Shown piece after piece: positions 8,657-17,153 of a DNA stretch of 64,000 bases. A program made the translations under genes and the position numbers. The DNA is from CAZPGL01 sp964586175 (GTDB lineage Bacteria > Actinomycetota > Acidimicrobiia > Acidimicrobiales > MedAcidi-G1), in the NCBI GenBank assembly GCA_964586175.1, contig CAZPGL010000006.1:1-64000 (forward strand). The letters run 5' to 3'. The notes beneath the pieces were generated by a model. That model saw nothing but the letters and a program-made list of their open reading frames with translations, did no database searches and was not told the origin of the DNA. Within the stretch, counting starts at the first letter, position 1. Each line of letters begins with the position of its first letter.

Positions 8657-9268
8657 GTGTTCCGGCGGTCCCCGTCCCGCAAGTCCGGAGAGCCGGCCGC
8701 CCTGCTGGTGGTCGGCCTCGGCAACCCCGGCATCGAGTACGAGGGCACGCGCCACAACGTGGGTGCCGACGTGGTCGCCGAGCTGGCCCGTCGCCACGAT
8801 GGTGCACTGCGCTCAGGCCGTGAACAGGCGCTGAGCGCCGAGGTGCGCATCGACGGGGCCCGGGTCGCACTGGCGTTCCCCCAGACGTACATGAACGAGT
8901 CGGGCCGGTCGGTGGGGCTGCTGGTCCGTCGCCACGGTGTGGACGATCCGGCCCGGCTGGTCGTCGTGCACGATGAGCTGGATCTGCCGGTGGGCACCCT
9001 GCGGGTCAAGGCCGGCGGCGGCCTGGCCGGCCACAACGGGCTCAAGTCCATCACCGCCCACCTCCACACCCAGGACTACCTGCGGGTGCGGATCGGCATC
9101 GGCCGACCGTCCGGCCGTCAGTCGGGTGCCGACCATGTGCTGCGGCGACCTGGTCGGACCGAGGCCGCAGAGTTGGGCGTCGTCATCGCCGAGGCCGCCG
9201 ACGCCGTCGAGGCCGTGCTGGCCGACGGGGTGGATGCGGCGATGGCCCGGTTCAACACCCGGCCGTGA
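8657..9268 (+). CDS. pth: Peptidyl-tRNA hydrolase
   Basis: 203 residues. It releases peptides from peptidyl-tRNA that drops off the ribosome. Family motifs are present: VVGLGNPGIEYEGTRHNVG (with the Asn and catalytic His), FPQTYMNESG (substrate-binding Asn), VVHDELDLP (Asp) and GGGLAGHNGLKSI (Asn). The GTG at 8657 gives a short basic N-terminal extension before the domain. The stop overlaps the GTG of mfd by four bases, so the two genes are translationally coupled. Confidence 0.95.
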   Translation: MFRRSPSRKSGEPAALLVVGLGNPGIEYEGTRHNVGADVVAELARRHDGALRSGREQALSAEVRIDGARVALAFPQTYMNESGRSVGLLVRRHGVDDPARLVVVHDELDLPVGTLRVKAGGGLAGHNGLKSITAHLHTQDYLRVRIGIGRPSGRQSGADHVLRRPGRTEAAELGVVIAEAADAVEAVLADGVDAAMARFNTRP

Positions 9269-12200
9269 CCCCGCCGGCATCGAGCGGGGGTGGCGGAAGC
9301 CTGGCCGACCTACCCGGCCTGCTCGACGACACCGACGCGCTCGCCGACGTCCTCGGGCGGCGGCATGCCGCCCTGGCGGTGCCCGAGCCGGCCCGGGCCG
9401 TGGTCATCGCCAACCTGGTTGAGCGGGCCGACCGCCGCCCGGTCGTCGTCGCCGTACCCACCGGCACCGAGGCCGACCGCCTGGCCAACGACCTGCGCGC
9501 CTACCTGGGGGCCGACGCCGTCGAGGTGTTCCCGGCGTGGGAGACGCTGCCCTTCGAACGGGTGAGCCCCGCGGTGGAGACCATGGGCCGCCGGCTCCAC
9601 GTCCTCCACCGGCTCGCCGACGTTGCCGACCGACCCCGGGTGGTCGTGGCTTCCGGTCGGGCCTTGGTCCAGCGGCTGGGTCCCGGGGCCGGCGAGCGTC
9701 CGCCCCGACGGCTCGGCCCCGGTGACGAGGTCGACCAGCGGGCCCTCGTCGCCGACCTGGTGGCCACCGGGTATCGGCGCGAGTACCAGGTCGAACACCG
9801 CGGCGAGCTGGCGGTACGGGGTTCGATCGTCGACGTGTGGCCGTCGACGGCCGACGCCCCGGTGCGCATCGACCTGTGGGGTGATGAGATCGACCGGCTC
9901 ACCGAGTTCGGGGTGGCCGACCAGCGGGCCACCGTGCCCCGGGCCGAGGTCGAGATCCATCCGTGCCGCGAGCTCATTCCCGACGACGAGGTGCGGGCCC
10001 GGGCCGAGTCCCTGGTCGCCGAGCAGCCGTGGGGGCGGGAGCAGTGGAACCGCCTCGCCGACGGCGAGCTGTTCGACGGCATGGAATCGTGGCTGCCATG
10101 GCTGGCCGGCGACGAACGGGTGCTGTTCGACCTCGTCGACGACGATGCGCTCGTGCTGGCCGTCGAACCGCGCCGGCTGCGCGACCGTATCGCCGACCTG
10201 CGGGCCGAAGAGGCCGACCTGGCCGCCACCCTGGCCGTCACGTGGGGTGCCGACGACACCGGGTTCCCCCGGCTGCACACCGACTGGGATCGCCTGCTCG
10301 TCCACACCGGGGCACCGGTGTGGACGCTCGACGCCGTACCCGATGGACCCGACGTCGCCACCGTCGTCGCCTCGGGTTGGGATCGTCCGACGAGCGACGA
10401 GGATCGCGTCCCGCGGCGGCTGGCCACCCTCCTTGCCGACGGCTACCGGGTCGTCGTCGTCGCCGACGGGGCCGGCACCGCCGGCCGGCTGGCCGAACGC
10501 CTGCTGGTCGACGGCGTGGCCATCGCCCCGGCCGGTCCGACGCAGGGTCTGACCCGACCGGGGGCCCATCTCGTCGTCGGCGACATCGAGCGGGGGTTCG
10601 TGCTGCCCGCGGCCCGCCTGGCCCTCATCACCGAGGCCGAGGCCACCGGCCGGCGGCGGACCCGTCGCGGCGGCCGCCCGCGGCGCCGGGCCGCCGTCCG
10701 GGTGTTCGAGGACCTGGCCCCCGGCGACCATGTCGTCCACGAACACCACGGGGTCGCCCGGTTCGCCGGGCTGGTCACCCGCACGCTCGGCGGAGCCGAA
10801 CGCGACTACCTGCTGCTCGAATACCGGGGCGACGACCGCCTGTACCTGCCCACCGACCAGATCGACGTCATCCGGCCGTACACCGGCGGCGAGACCCCGT
10901 CGCTCAGCCGGATGGGCGGCGCCGACTGGCACAAGACCCGAGCCAAGGTGCGGGCCGAGGTCGCCGAGATCGCCCAGGAGCTGGTGGTGCTCTACCAGAC
11001 CCGGCTGGCCGCCGAGGGCCGGGCCTTCGCCGAGGACACCCCGTGGCAGCGCGAGATGGAGCAGGCGTTCCCGTTCCAGGAGACCCCCGACCAGCTTGAG
11101 GCCATCGAAGCCGTCAAGGCCGACATGGAACGACCGGTGCCCATGGACCGCCTGGTGTGCGGCGACGTCGGGTTCGGCAAGACCGAGGTGGCGGTGCGGG
11201 CCGTGTTCAAGGCGGTCCAGGACGGCCGCCAGGCCGCGGTGCTCGTGCCCACCACGCTGCTGGCCCAGCAACACGGGCAGACGTTCCGTGACCGCCTGGC
11301 GCCGTACCCGGTCCGGGTCGAGGTGCTGAGCCGTTTCCTCACGCCGGCGGAGGGGCGCCGGGTCGCCGCCGGGCTGGCCGACGGATCCATCGACGTGGTG
11401 ATCGGCACCCACAGGCTGCTGTCCGACGACATCCGGTTCGCCCGGTTGGGGCTGCTCGTCATCGACGAGGAGCAGCGCTTCGGGGTGTCGCACAAGGAGT
11501 CCATCAAGGCGCTGCGGACCGACGTCGACGTCCTCACCTTGACCGCCACCCCGATTCCCCGCACTCTCGAGATGTCCCTCACCGGTATCCGCGACCTCAG
11601 CCTGCTGAACACGCCGCCCGCCGACCGCCAGCCCATCCTGACCTACGTCGGCGAGTACGACGAGCGGGCCGTCGGCGAGGCCATCCGCCGTGAGCTGCTG
11701 CGTGAAGGCCAGGTGTTCTTCGTCCACAACCGGGTCGCCGACATCGACCAGATCGCCGGCGGCCTGCGCGATCTCGTCCCCGAGGCCCGGATTGCCGTGG
11801 CCCACGGCCAGATGGACGAGGCGTCCCTGGAGACCGTCGTGCTGGACTTCTGGGACGGCGCCTACGACGTGCTGGTGTGCACCACGATCATCGAGTCGGG
11901 CATCGACATGCCGACCGTCAACACGCTGGTCGTCGACCGGGCCGACCTGCTGGGCCTGGGTCAGCTCCACCAGCTGCGGGGCCGGGTGGGCCGGGCCGGC
12001 CAGCGGGCCTACGCCTACCTGTTCAGCCCGGGCGACCGGGTATTGACCGAAGAGGCCCACGAGCGGCTGCGCACCATCGGCGAGACCACCGAGTTGGGAT
12101 CCGGCTTCCGCATCGCCATGCGGGACCTCGAGATCCGGGGTGCCGGCAACCTGCTGGGTACCGGTCAGAGCGGCCACATCGCCGCCGTCGGCTACGACCT

Positions 12201-12777
12201 GTACTGCCAGATGGTCACCGAGGCGGTGGCCGAGCTGGCGGGCCAGGTGCCGGAGCCGGCCGTGGAAATTCGGGTCGAGATTCCCGTCGACGCCCACCTG
12301 CCCGACGGGTACGTGTCCCGCAGCGACCTCCGTCTCGAGGCGTACCGCAGGCTGGCCGCCGCCGGGACCTCGGCCGACCCGGCCGGGGTCGACGCCGTCG
12401 AGGGTGAGTGGGTGGACCGCTACGGACCGGTCCCTGAGCCGGCCCGGGCCCTGCTGGCGGTGGCCCGGCTGCGGTCGATGTGCGTGGCCCGCGGCATCAC
12501 CGAGGTCACCGTCACCCGGGTGCCCGGCGGCGCGGGCCTGGGTGGGCCCGAGTACATGGCCCGCTGCGCCCCGGTGTCCCTGCCGCTCAGCCGCCAGACC
12601 CGCCTGTCCCGTCTGCACCGGGAGGCCGTCTACAAGCCGGGACCCCGTCAGCTGCATCTTCCGTTGGCCCGGGTGCCGGCCGGGGCACCCGGGGGCTCCC
12701 TCGCCGATGCGCTGGCCGGCATGCTCGACGACCTGGTCCCGGTGCTCGAACCCTCCGATCCTCCCGTAGCATCCTGA
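9265..12777 (+). CDS. mfd: Transcription-repair coupling factor Mfd
   Basis: 1170 residues, full length. It removes RNA polymerase stalled at DNA lesions and recruits UvrA. Domains in order: UvrB-like N-terminal module (about 20-350), the CarD-like RNAP-interaction domain (GDHVVHEHHGVARF, about 490-550), SF2 helicase with Walker A GDVGFGKTE near residue 632 and the DEEQRFG box near 733, helicase C-terminal half (TTIIESGIDMP, QLRGRVGR), and the TRCF C-terminal domain. The GTG start overlaps pth by 4 bases. The large minus-strand ORF over this gene is a codon-bias shadow. Confidence 0.97.
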   Translation: MTPPASSGGGGSLADLPGLLDDTDALADVLGRRHAALAVPEPARAVVIANLVERADRRPVVVAVPTGTEADRLANDLRAYLGADAVEVFPAWETLPFERVSPAVETMGRRLHVLHRLADVADRPRVVVASGRALVQRLGPGAGERPPRRLGPGDEVDQRALVADLVATGYRREYQVEHRGELAVRGSIVDVWPSTADAPVRIDLWGDEIDRLTEFGVADQRATVPRAEVEIHPCRELIPDDEVRARAESLVAEQPWGREQWNRLADGELFDGMESWLPWLAGDERVLFDLVDDDALVLAVEPRRLRDRIADLRAEEADLAATLAVTWGADDTGFPRLHTDWDRLLVHTGAPVWTLDAVPDGPDVATVVASGWDRPTSDEDRVPRRLATLLADGYRVVVVADGAGTAGRLAERLLVDGVAIAPAGPTQGLTRPGAHLVVGDIERGFVLPAARLALITEAEATGRRRTRRGGRPRRRAAVRVFEDLAPGDHVVHEHHGVARFAGLVTRTLGGAERDYLLLEYRGDDRLYLPTDQIDVIRPYTGGETPSLSRMGGADWHKTRAKVRAEVAEIAQELVVLYQTRLAAEGRAFAEDTPWQREMEQAFPFQETPDQLEAIEAVKADMERPVPMDRLVCGDVGFGKTEVAVRAVFKAVQDGRQAAVLVPTTLLAQQHGQTFRDRLAPYPVRVEVLSRFLTPAEGRRVAAGLADGSIDVVIGTHRLLSDDIRFARLGLLVIDEEQRFGVSHKESIKALRTDVDVLTLTATPIPRTLEMSLTGIRDLSLLNTPPADRQPILTYVGEYDERAVGEAIRRELLREGQVFFVHNRVADIDQIAGGLRDLVPEARIAVAHGQMDEASLETVVLDFWDGAYDVLVCTTIIESGIDMPTVNTLVVDRADLLGLGQLHQLRGRVGRAGQRAYAYLFSPGDRVLTEEAHERLRTIGETTELGSGFRIAMRDLEIRGAGNLLGTGQSGHIAAVGYDLYCQMVTEAVAELAGQVPEPAVEIRVEIPVDAHLPDGYVSRSDLRLEAYRRLAAAGTSADPAGVDAVEGEWVDRYGPVPEPARALLAVARLRSMCVARGITEVTVTRVPGGAGLGGPEYMARCAPVSLPLSRQTRLSRLHREAVYKPGPRQLHLPLARVPAGAPGGSLADALAGMLDDLVPVLEPSDPPVAS
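12767..12772 (+). promoter_or_regulatory. -10 hexamer TAGCAT upstream of parvulin-like lipoprotein
   Basis: TAGCAT sits inside the last codons of mfd, 9 bases before the GTG at 12782. It may give a leaderless transcript of the lipoprotein gene independent of mfd. The spacing is slightly long for this pattern. Confidence 0.35.
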
Positions 12778-12781
12778 ACTC

Positions 12782-13675
12782 GTGAACCCGATGTGCCGTC
12801 GTCTCCTGTCCCCGCTTCTCCTGGTGACCGTGGCCGCCCTGTCCGCCTGTGGCTCGTCGACCACGGCCATCCAGGTCAGCGATGCGTCGATGGACCGCGA
12901 CGAGCTGGCCGTCTGGGTCGCCAGTCGCATCGACGGCAGCGAGCCCGGTGCGGCGCTGGACTCGGCCATGACCGCCCAGGTCCTGCAGGAGTACGTGCAG
13001 TACGAGTCGCTGCTGGGCCTGCTGGCCGACTACGGGGTCGCGCCGACCGATGCCGACCTGGCCGTGGCCCGCGACCAGCTGATCGCCACCGGCATCCCCG
13101 ACACCGCCCCCACGTTCGACGGTCTCACCGGCTGGCAGGCGGCCATCAACCTCGTCCAGGACGGCGTGCCCGGGGCACGGGCCGCCTTCGACGACCACAC
13201 CGACCTGATCGCCCACGAAATGTGCACCTCGCACATCCTGGTACCTTCGCTGGAGGACGCCGAGCGGGTCCTCGAGATGCTCGACGAGGGTTCGACGTTC
13301 GTACAGCTCGCCGTGGCGCTGTCTCAGGATCCGGGATCCGGGTCGCGGGGCGGCAACCTGGGTTGTGTCGCCGTCGGGGACTTCGTCGGCGAGTTCGAGC
13401 GGGCCGTGCTGGGTGCGCTGGCCGCCGGTGACGTGGTGCCCGGTGAGACGGTCCTCGAGCCGGTGATGAGCCAGTTCGGGTTCCACGTGATCCGCATCGA
13501 CGCCATCAGCCCCGTGGAGCCCGAGACGTTCGACGGGGCTGCCATGCGGAGGGTCAGCATCCTGACCACCATGGCCACCATCACCGGTGACGTCGACATC
13601 GACCCCCGCTACGGCACGTGGGACCCGGTGCGGGGCATGGTGGTCCCGCCCGCCGGTCCGAGCGACGGGTCCTGA
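12782..13675 (+). CDS. Parvulin-type peptidyl-prolyl isomerase lipoprotein (SurA/PrsA-like)
   Basis: 297 residues. A signal peptide with lipobox LSAC at about residues 20-23 predicts a lipid-anchored extracellular protein. A SurA-N-like helical region (about 35-140) precedes a PPIC rotamase-like domain (about 143-245: SHILVPSLEDAERVLEML, FVQLAVALSQDPGSGSRGGNLG, SQFGFHVIRID). In the same position between mfd and eno, mycobacteria carry other lipoproteins, so a lipoprotein in this slot is conserved in kind. The likely role is folding of secreted proteins. Start GTG at 12782, 4 bases after mfd; mazG follows after one base. Confidence 0.85.
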   Translation: MNPMCRRLLSPLLLVTVAALSACGSSTTAIQVSDASMDRDELAVWVASRIDGSEPGAALDSAMTAQVLQEYVQYESLLGLLADYGVAPTDADLAVARDQLIATGIPDTAPTFDGLTGWQAAINLVQDGVPGARAAFDDHTDLIAHEMCTSHILVPSLEDAERVLEMLDEGSTFVQLAVALSQDPGSGSRGGNLGCVAVGDFVGEFERAVLGALAAGDVVPGETVLEPVMSQFGFHVIRIDAISPVEPETFDGAAMRRVSILTTMATITGDVDIDPRYGTWDPVRGMVVPPAGPSDGS

Positions 13676-13676
13676 G

Positions 13677-14423
13677 ATGGGCGACCAGCGGGCCGAGGCC
13701 GTGGCCCGGCTGGCCGGGCTGGTCGACACGCTGCGCCGCGAGTGCCCCTGGGACGCCGAGCAGACCCACACGTCGCTGCGGCCCCACCTGCTCGAGGAGG
13801 CCTACGAGGTGCTCGAGGCCCTCGACGGGTTCGACGAGGCGACCGGCGACGGGGCGGAGCACCTCGAGGAGGAGCTGGGGGACCTGCTGTTCCAGGTGGT
13901 GTTCCATGCTCGCATCGCCGCCGATGCGGGACGCTTCGACCTGGGATCGGTGGCCGACGGCATCCACGACAAGCTGCGGCACCGCCATCCCCACGTGTTC
14001 GGGCCCGAGGGCGGGGCGCCCGGTGGGTCGGCCGACGACGTCGTGGCCAACTGGGACCGCATCAAGCAGGTGGAGAAGGGCCGCCAATCGGTGCTCGACG
14101 GTATTCCGGCGGCCCTGCCGGCGCTGGCCGCGGCCCGCAAGGTGGCCCGGCGGTCGGCCGGCCTGGGGGTGGGGCCCGACGCTCCGGCCGACGGTCCGGC
14201 CGATGCCGGCGCATTGGGTGAAGCGCTGTTCGGCCTGGTCGAGTGGGCCCGTCGTCACGACCTCGACGCCGAGGACGCCCTGCGGGCCACCGTGGCCGAG
14301 TTCAGTGCCGGGGTGCGGGCGGCCGAAGCGGCGGCCATCGCCGACGGGGTCGACCTGGCGACGGCCGACGAGGACACCCGGCGGACCTACCACACCCGAT
14401 CGCGCGCAGCGCGCGATTTCTGA
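13677..14423 (+). CDS. mazG: Nucleoside triphosphate pyrophosphohydrolase MazG
   Basis: 248 residues with the MazG signature: LRRECPWDAEQTHTSL, LLEEAYEVLEAL and EELGDLLFQVVFHARIA, giving the ExxE...ExxD metal set. The second, C-terminal half (about 150-240) is a weaker MazG-like helical repeat, as in the two-domain bacterial enzymes. It hydrolyses NTPs to NMP and pyrophosphate, cleaning oxidised or excess nucleotides. The ATG at 13677 is one base after the upstream stop; a longer in-frame ORF from 13587 overlaps the lipoprotein gene and is unlikely. The last seven codons lie in a GC-rich palindrome. Confidence 0.92.
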   Translation: MGDQRAEAVARLAGLVDTLRRECPWDAEQTHTSLRPHLLEEAYEVLEALDGFDEATGDGAEHLEEELGDLLFQVVFHARIAADAGRFDLGSVADGIHDKLRHRHPHVFGPEGGAPGGSADDVVANWDRIKQVEKGRQSVLDGIPAALPALAAARKVARRSAGLGVGPDAPADGPADAGALGEALFGLVEWARRHDLDAEDALRATVAEFSAGVRAAEAAAIADGVDLATADEDTRRTYHTRSRAARDF

Positions 14424-14436
14424 CTGTAAATCGCGC
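14399..14436 (+). terminator. Overlapping alternative hairpins at the mazG stop; candidate terminator/attenuator
   Basis: Three segments can pair in two exclusive ways: ATCGCGCGC (14399-14407) with GCGCGCGAT (14409-14417), or GCGCGATTT (14411-14419) with AAATCGCGC (14428-14436). The second hairpin has a 9-bp perfect stem and an 8-base loop holding the mazG stop codon. There is no T-run, as is common in actinobacterial terminators. The eno promoter follows. Confidence 0.5.
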
Positions 14437-14468
14437 CTAGCGTCCCCGTCGGGTGGGATGCTCGCCGG

Positions 14469-14474
14469 TAGCGT
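14469..14474 (+). promoter_or_regulatory. -10 hexamer TAGCGT of eno
   Basis: TAGCGT lies 28 bases before the eno GTG, leaving a leader of about 22 bases that contains a good Shine-Dalgarno (AGAGGAG, 14491-14497). The same hexamer precedes the tRNA-Leu gene. Confidence 0.45.
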
Positions 14475-14502
14475 GGGGCAGAGCAGCCTCAGAGGAGCCA
14501 AC

Positions 14503-15792
14503 GTGAGCAATATCCGCGCCGTGGTCGGCCGTCAGGTCCTGGATTCCCGCGGCAACCCCACCGTGGAGGTCGACGTCACCCTCGACTCGGGTGCCACCGG
14601 CCGGGCCATGGTGCCCAGCGGCGCGTCCACCGGCCAGTTCGAGGCCGTGGAGCTCCGCGACGGCGGTTCCACCTGGATGGGCAAGGGCGTGGCCACCGCT
14701 GTCGGCCACGTCAACGACGAACTGGCCGATGTCGTCGTCGGTCTCGACGCCGCCGACCAGGCCGGGCTCGACCGGGCCATGATCGACGCCGACGGCACCC
14801 CCAACAAGGGGCGCCTCGGCGCCAACGCGGTGCTCGGCGTGTCCCTGGCCGCCGCCCGGGCCCAAGCCGCCGACCGCGGCACCCCGCTGTACCGGTCGGT
14901 GGGCGGCGACGGCGCCCACGTGCTGCCCGTCCCGATGCTCAACGTGTTGAACGGCGGCGAACACGCCGACAACAACGTGGACCTCCAGGAGTTCATGTTC
15001 ATGCCTGTCGGGGCGACGTCGTTCTCCGAAGGGCTGCGGTGGGGCGTCGAGTGCTACCACGTGCTCAAGAAGGTGCTGGGCCAGCGGGGCCTGGCCACCG
15101 CCATCGGCGACGAGGGGGGCTTCGCCCCGGACCTGGCGTCCAACGAGGACGCCTGCCGGCTGCTCGTCGAGGCCATCGAGGCCACCGGGCTGACCCCGGG
15201 CGACCAGATGGCCCTCGCCCTCGACGTGGCGTCCACCGAGTTCTTCCGCGACGGGGCCTACGTGCTGGCCGGCGAGGACCGCACCCTGACCCCCGACGAG
15301 ATGGCCGGTTACCTGGCCGAGTTGACCGACCGGTACCCGATCGTGTCCATCGAGGACGGGATGGCCGAGGACGACTGGGCCGGATGGGCGGCCCTCACTG
15401 CGGCGGTCGGCGATCGTATCCAGCTGGTCGGCGACGACCTGTTCGTCACCAACGTCGAACGCCTTCAGCGGGGCATCGACGACGGCATCGCCAACTCGAT
15501 CCTCGTCAAGGTCAACCAGATCGGCAGCCTCACCGAGACCCTGCAGGCCGTGGGTCTGGCCGCCGACCACGGCTACACGGCGGTGATGTCGCACCGGTCC
15601 GGCGAGACCGAGGACACCACCATCGCCGACCTGGCCGTGGCCACCAACTGCGGGCAGATCAAGACAGGGGCCCCGGCACGTAGCGACCGGGTCGCCAAGT
15701 ACAACCAGCTGCTCCGCATCGAGGCCGACCTCGGCGAAGCCGCCGTCTACCGGGGCCGGGCCGCCCTGGCCGGTGGTCCGGCGGGGGGCTGA
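14503..15792 (+). CDS. eno: Enolase
   Basis: 429 residues. It converts 2-phosphoglycerate to phosphoenolpyruvate in glycolysis, and also in the serine cycle. Motifs present: LDSRGNPTVEV at the N-terminus, PSGASTGQFEA, GDEGGFAPDL, the metal ligands in ALDVASTEF, SIEDGMAEDDW and LVGDDLFVTN, catalytic Lys in ILVKVNQIGSL, and the signature MSHRSGETEDT. The GTG start at 14503 has AGAGGAG five bases upstream. A longer in-frame ORF covers mazG in another frame and is spurious. The next gene, ftsB, starts 4 bases after the stop. Confidence 0.98.
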   Translation: MSNIRAVVGRQVLDSRGNPTVEVDVTLDSGATGRAMVPSGASTGQFEAVELRDGGSTWMGKGVATAVGHVNDELADVVVGLDAADQAGLDRAMIDADGTPNKGRLGANAVLGVSLAAARAQAADRGTPLYRSVGGDGAHVLPVPMLNVLNGGEHADNNVDLQEFMFMPVGATSFSEGLRWGVECYHVLKKVLGQRGLATAIGDEGGFAPDLASNEDACRLLVEAIEATGLTPGDQMALALDVASTEFFRDGAYVLAGEDRTLTPDEMAGYLAELTDRYPIVSIEDGMAEDDWAGWAALTAAVGDRIQLVGDDLFVTNVERLQRGIDDGIANSILVKVNQIGSLTETLQAVGLAADHGYTAVMSHRSGETEDTTIADLAVATNCGQIKTGAPARSDRVAKYNQLLRIEADLGEAAVYRGRAALAGGPAGG

Positions 15793-15796
15793 CCCG

Positions 15797-16114
15797 ATGC
15801 CCACCAGACTCCTCGCCGTCATCGGCGTCGCCGCCGTGCTCGTGGCCGCTGTGCTGGCGTTCGGCGTCGTGCCGTTCCGCGACTGGCTCGACCAGCGGGA
15901 CGCCCAGACCACCCTCCAGGCCGAGGTCGACGAGATCGAGCGTCAGAACCAGGAGTACCGCCGCCGCATCGACGCCCTCAACACCGACGAGGAGATCGAG
16001 CGGCGGGCCCGGGCCGACTACAACCTGGTCCAGCCCGACGAGGAGGCTTACGCCGTTCTGCCGCCACCGCCGGCAGCCCATCGCATCAGCGGGGTGTGGC
16101 CCTTCGGGGCCTGA
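15797..16114 (+). CDS. ftsB: FtsB/DivIC-family septum formation initiator
   Basis: 105 residues: short cytoplasmic start, one membrane helix (about 6-26, rich in Val/Ala), a coiled-coil (about 33-65, with LQAEVDEIERQNQEYRRRI) and the family's EEIERRARADYNLVQPDEEAY motif, then a Pro-rich end. It should join FtsL and FtsQ in the divisome. The eno-ftsB-DUF501-ppx order is standard in actinobacteria (Rv1023-Rv1026 in M. tuberculosis, from memory). Here DUF501 and ppx lie 13 kb further on. Confidence 0.9.
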   Translation: MPTRLLAVIGVAAVLVAAVLAFGVVPFRDWLDQRDAQTTLQAEVDEIERQNQEYRRRIDALNTDEEIERRARADYNLVQPDEEAYAVLPPPPAAHRISGVWPFGA

Positions 16115-16144
16115 CCGGCTTGGGGGCCTCCGACGGGTCGCCAC

Positions 16145-16150
16145 TAGGGT
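16145..16150 (+). promoter_or_regulatory. -10 hexamer TAGGGT of the ABC exporter operon
   Basis: TAGGGT is followed after 7 bases by a GTG (16158) in frame with the ATPase. Either the transcript is leaderless from that GTG, or translation starts at the ATG at 16203 behind a GGAG nine bases upstream. Confidence 0.5.
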
Positions 16151-16202
16151 CCGCGGGGTGCGCCGGCCGGAGTGCGGGTCGGCCGGATTGGAGTCAGCGG
16201 AC

Positions 16203-17153
16203 ATGACGGCGGTGATCGAGACCCAGGGGCTGGGGCGGAATTTCGGTGACCTCGTGGCCGTCGACGCCATCGACCTGTCCATCGACGAGGGGGAGGTGTT
16301 CGGGTTCCTCGGGCCCAACGGGGCTGGAAAGTCCACGGCCGTGCGGATGCTCACCACCTTGCTGCGGCCCACCGGAGGTGCCGCGCAGGTTGGTGGCCAT
16401 GACGTCGTCACCGAAGCGGCCGCCGTCCGGCGGGTCATCGGTGTGGCCCTCCAGGACGCCGCCATCGACCCGCTGATGACCGGCGACGAGTTGGTGCGCC
16501 TCCAGGCGGTTCTGCACGGCATCCCGCGGGCCGAGGCCCGCCGGCGGGGCGCTGAGCTGCTCGAACGGGTCGGGCTGACCGCGGCGGCCGACCGGAGGGT
16601 AGGCACCTACTCGGGTGGGATGCGGCGTCGTCTCGACCTGGCGCTCTCCCTCATCCACGAACCGCGCATCCTGTTCCTGGACGAGCCGACCACCGGGCTC
16701 GATCCGACGAGCCGCCAGGCCCTCTGGGAGGAGGTGCGCCGCCTCAACACCGACCACGGCACGACGGTGTTCCTCACGACCCAGTATCTGGAGGAGGCGG
16801 ACCAGCTCGCCGGACGGATCGCCATCATCGACCAGGGCCGCCTGGTCCGGGAAGGGACGCCCGACGAGCTCAAGTCGACGGTGGGTGCACCGACCCTGCG
16901 GGTCGATGTCACGGCCGACGACGTGGCCGCCGCCGAGGGGGTCGTGTACCGGTTCGGGCCGGAACGTCCGGCCCGTGAAGGTCGGGTCGCCGTCGGCCTT
17001 GACGGTGGAGCGACCCGGGTGGCCGAGGTCGTCCGGGCCCTCGACGAGGCCGGGGTGGGGGTCATCCACCTCGAGCTGGATGCGCCGAGCCTCGACGACG
17101 TGTTCGCCGACGCAACCGGCCGCCGGCTCGAAGGCGCCGAGGCCGACACGTGA
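16203..17153 (+). CDS. ABC transporter ATP-binding protein, DrrA/antibiotic-export type
   Basis: 316 residues. It powers export by the two permeases encoded next. Walker A GPNGAGKST (about 37-45), Q-loop region, ABC signature TYSGGMRRRLDLA, Walker B ILFLDEPTTGLDP and switch H-like segment TTQYLEEADQLA are present, followed by the DUF4162-like C-terminal extension typical of DrrA (about 230-310). The product is cytoplasmic and membrane-associated. The ATG at 16203 was chosen on homology; an in-frame GTG at 16158 would be the leaderless start and adds 15 residues. The stop overlaps the next start (GTGA). The substrate cannot be told; relatives export drugs or lipids. Confidence 0.9.
   Translation: MTAVIETQGLGRNFGDLVAVDAIDLSIDEGEVFGFLGPNGAGKSTAVRMLTTLLRPTGGAAQVGGHDVVTEAAAVRRVIGVALQDAAIDPLMTGDELVRLQAVLHGIPRAEARRRGAELLERVGLTAAADRRVGTYSGGMRRRLDLALSLIHEPRILFLDEPTTGLDPTSRQALWEEVRRLNTDHGTTVFLTTQYLEEADQLAGRIAIIDQGRLVREGTPDELKSTVGAPTLRVDVTADDVAAAEGVVYRFGPERPAREGRVAVGLDGGATRVAEVVRALDEAGVGVIHLELDAPSLDDVFADATGRRLEGAEADT

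Noticed and set aside
9310..12969. 1219-codon open frame on the minus strand opposite mfd
   Set aside because: It is a shadow of mfd caused by GC-rich third positions. No family motif is present, while the plus strand encodes a complete Mfd.
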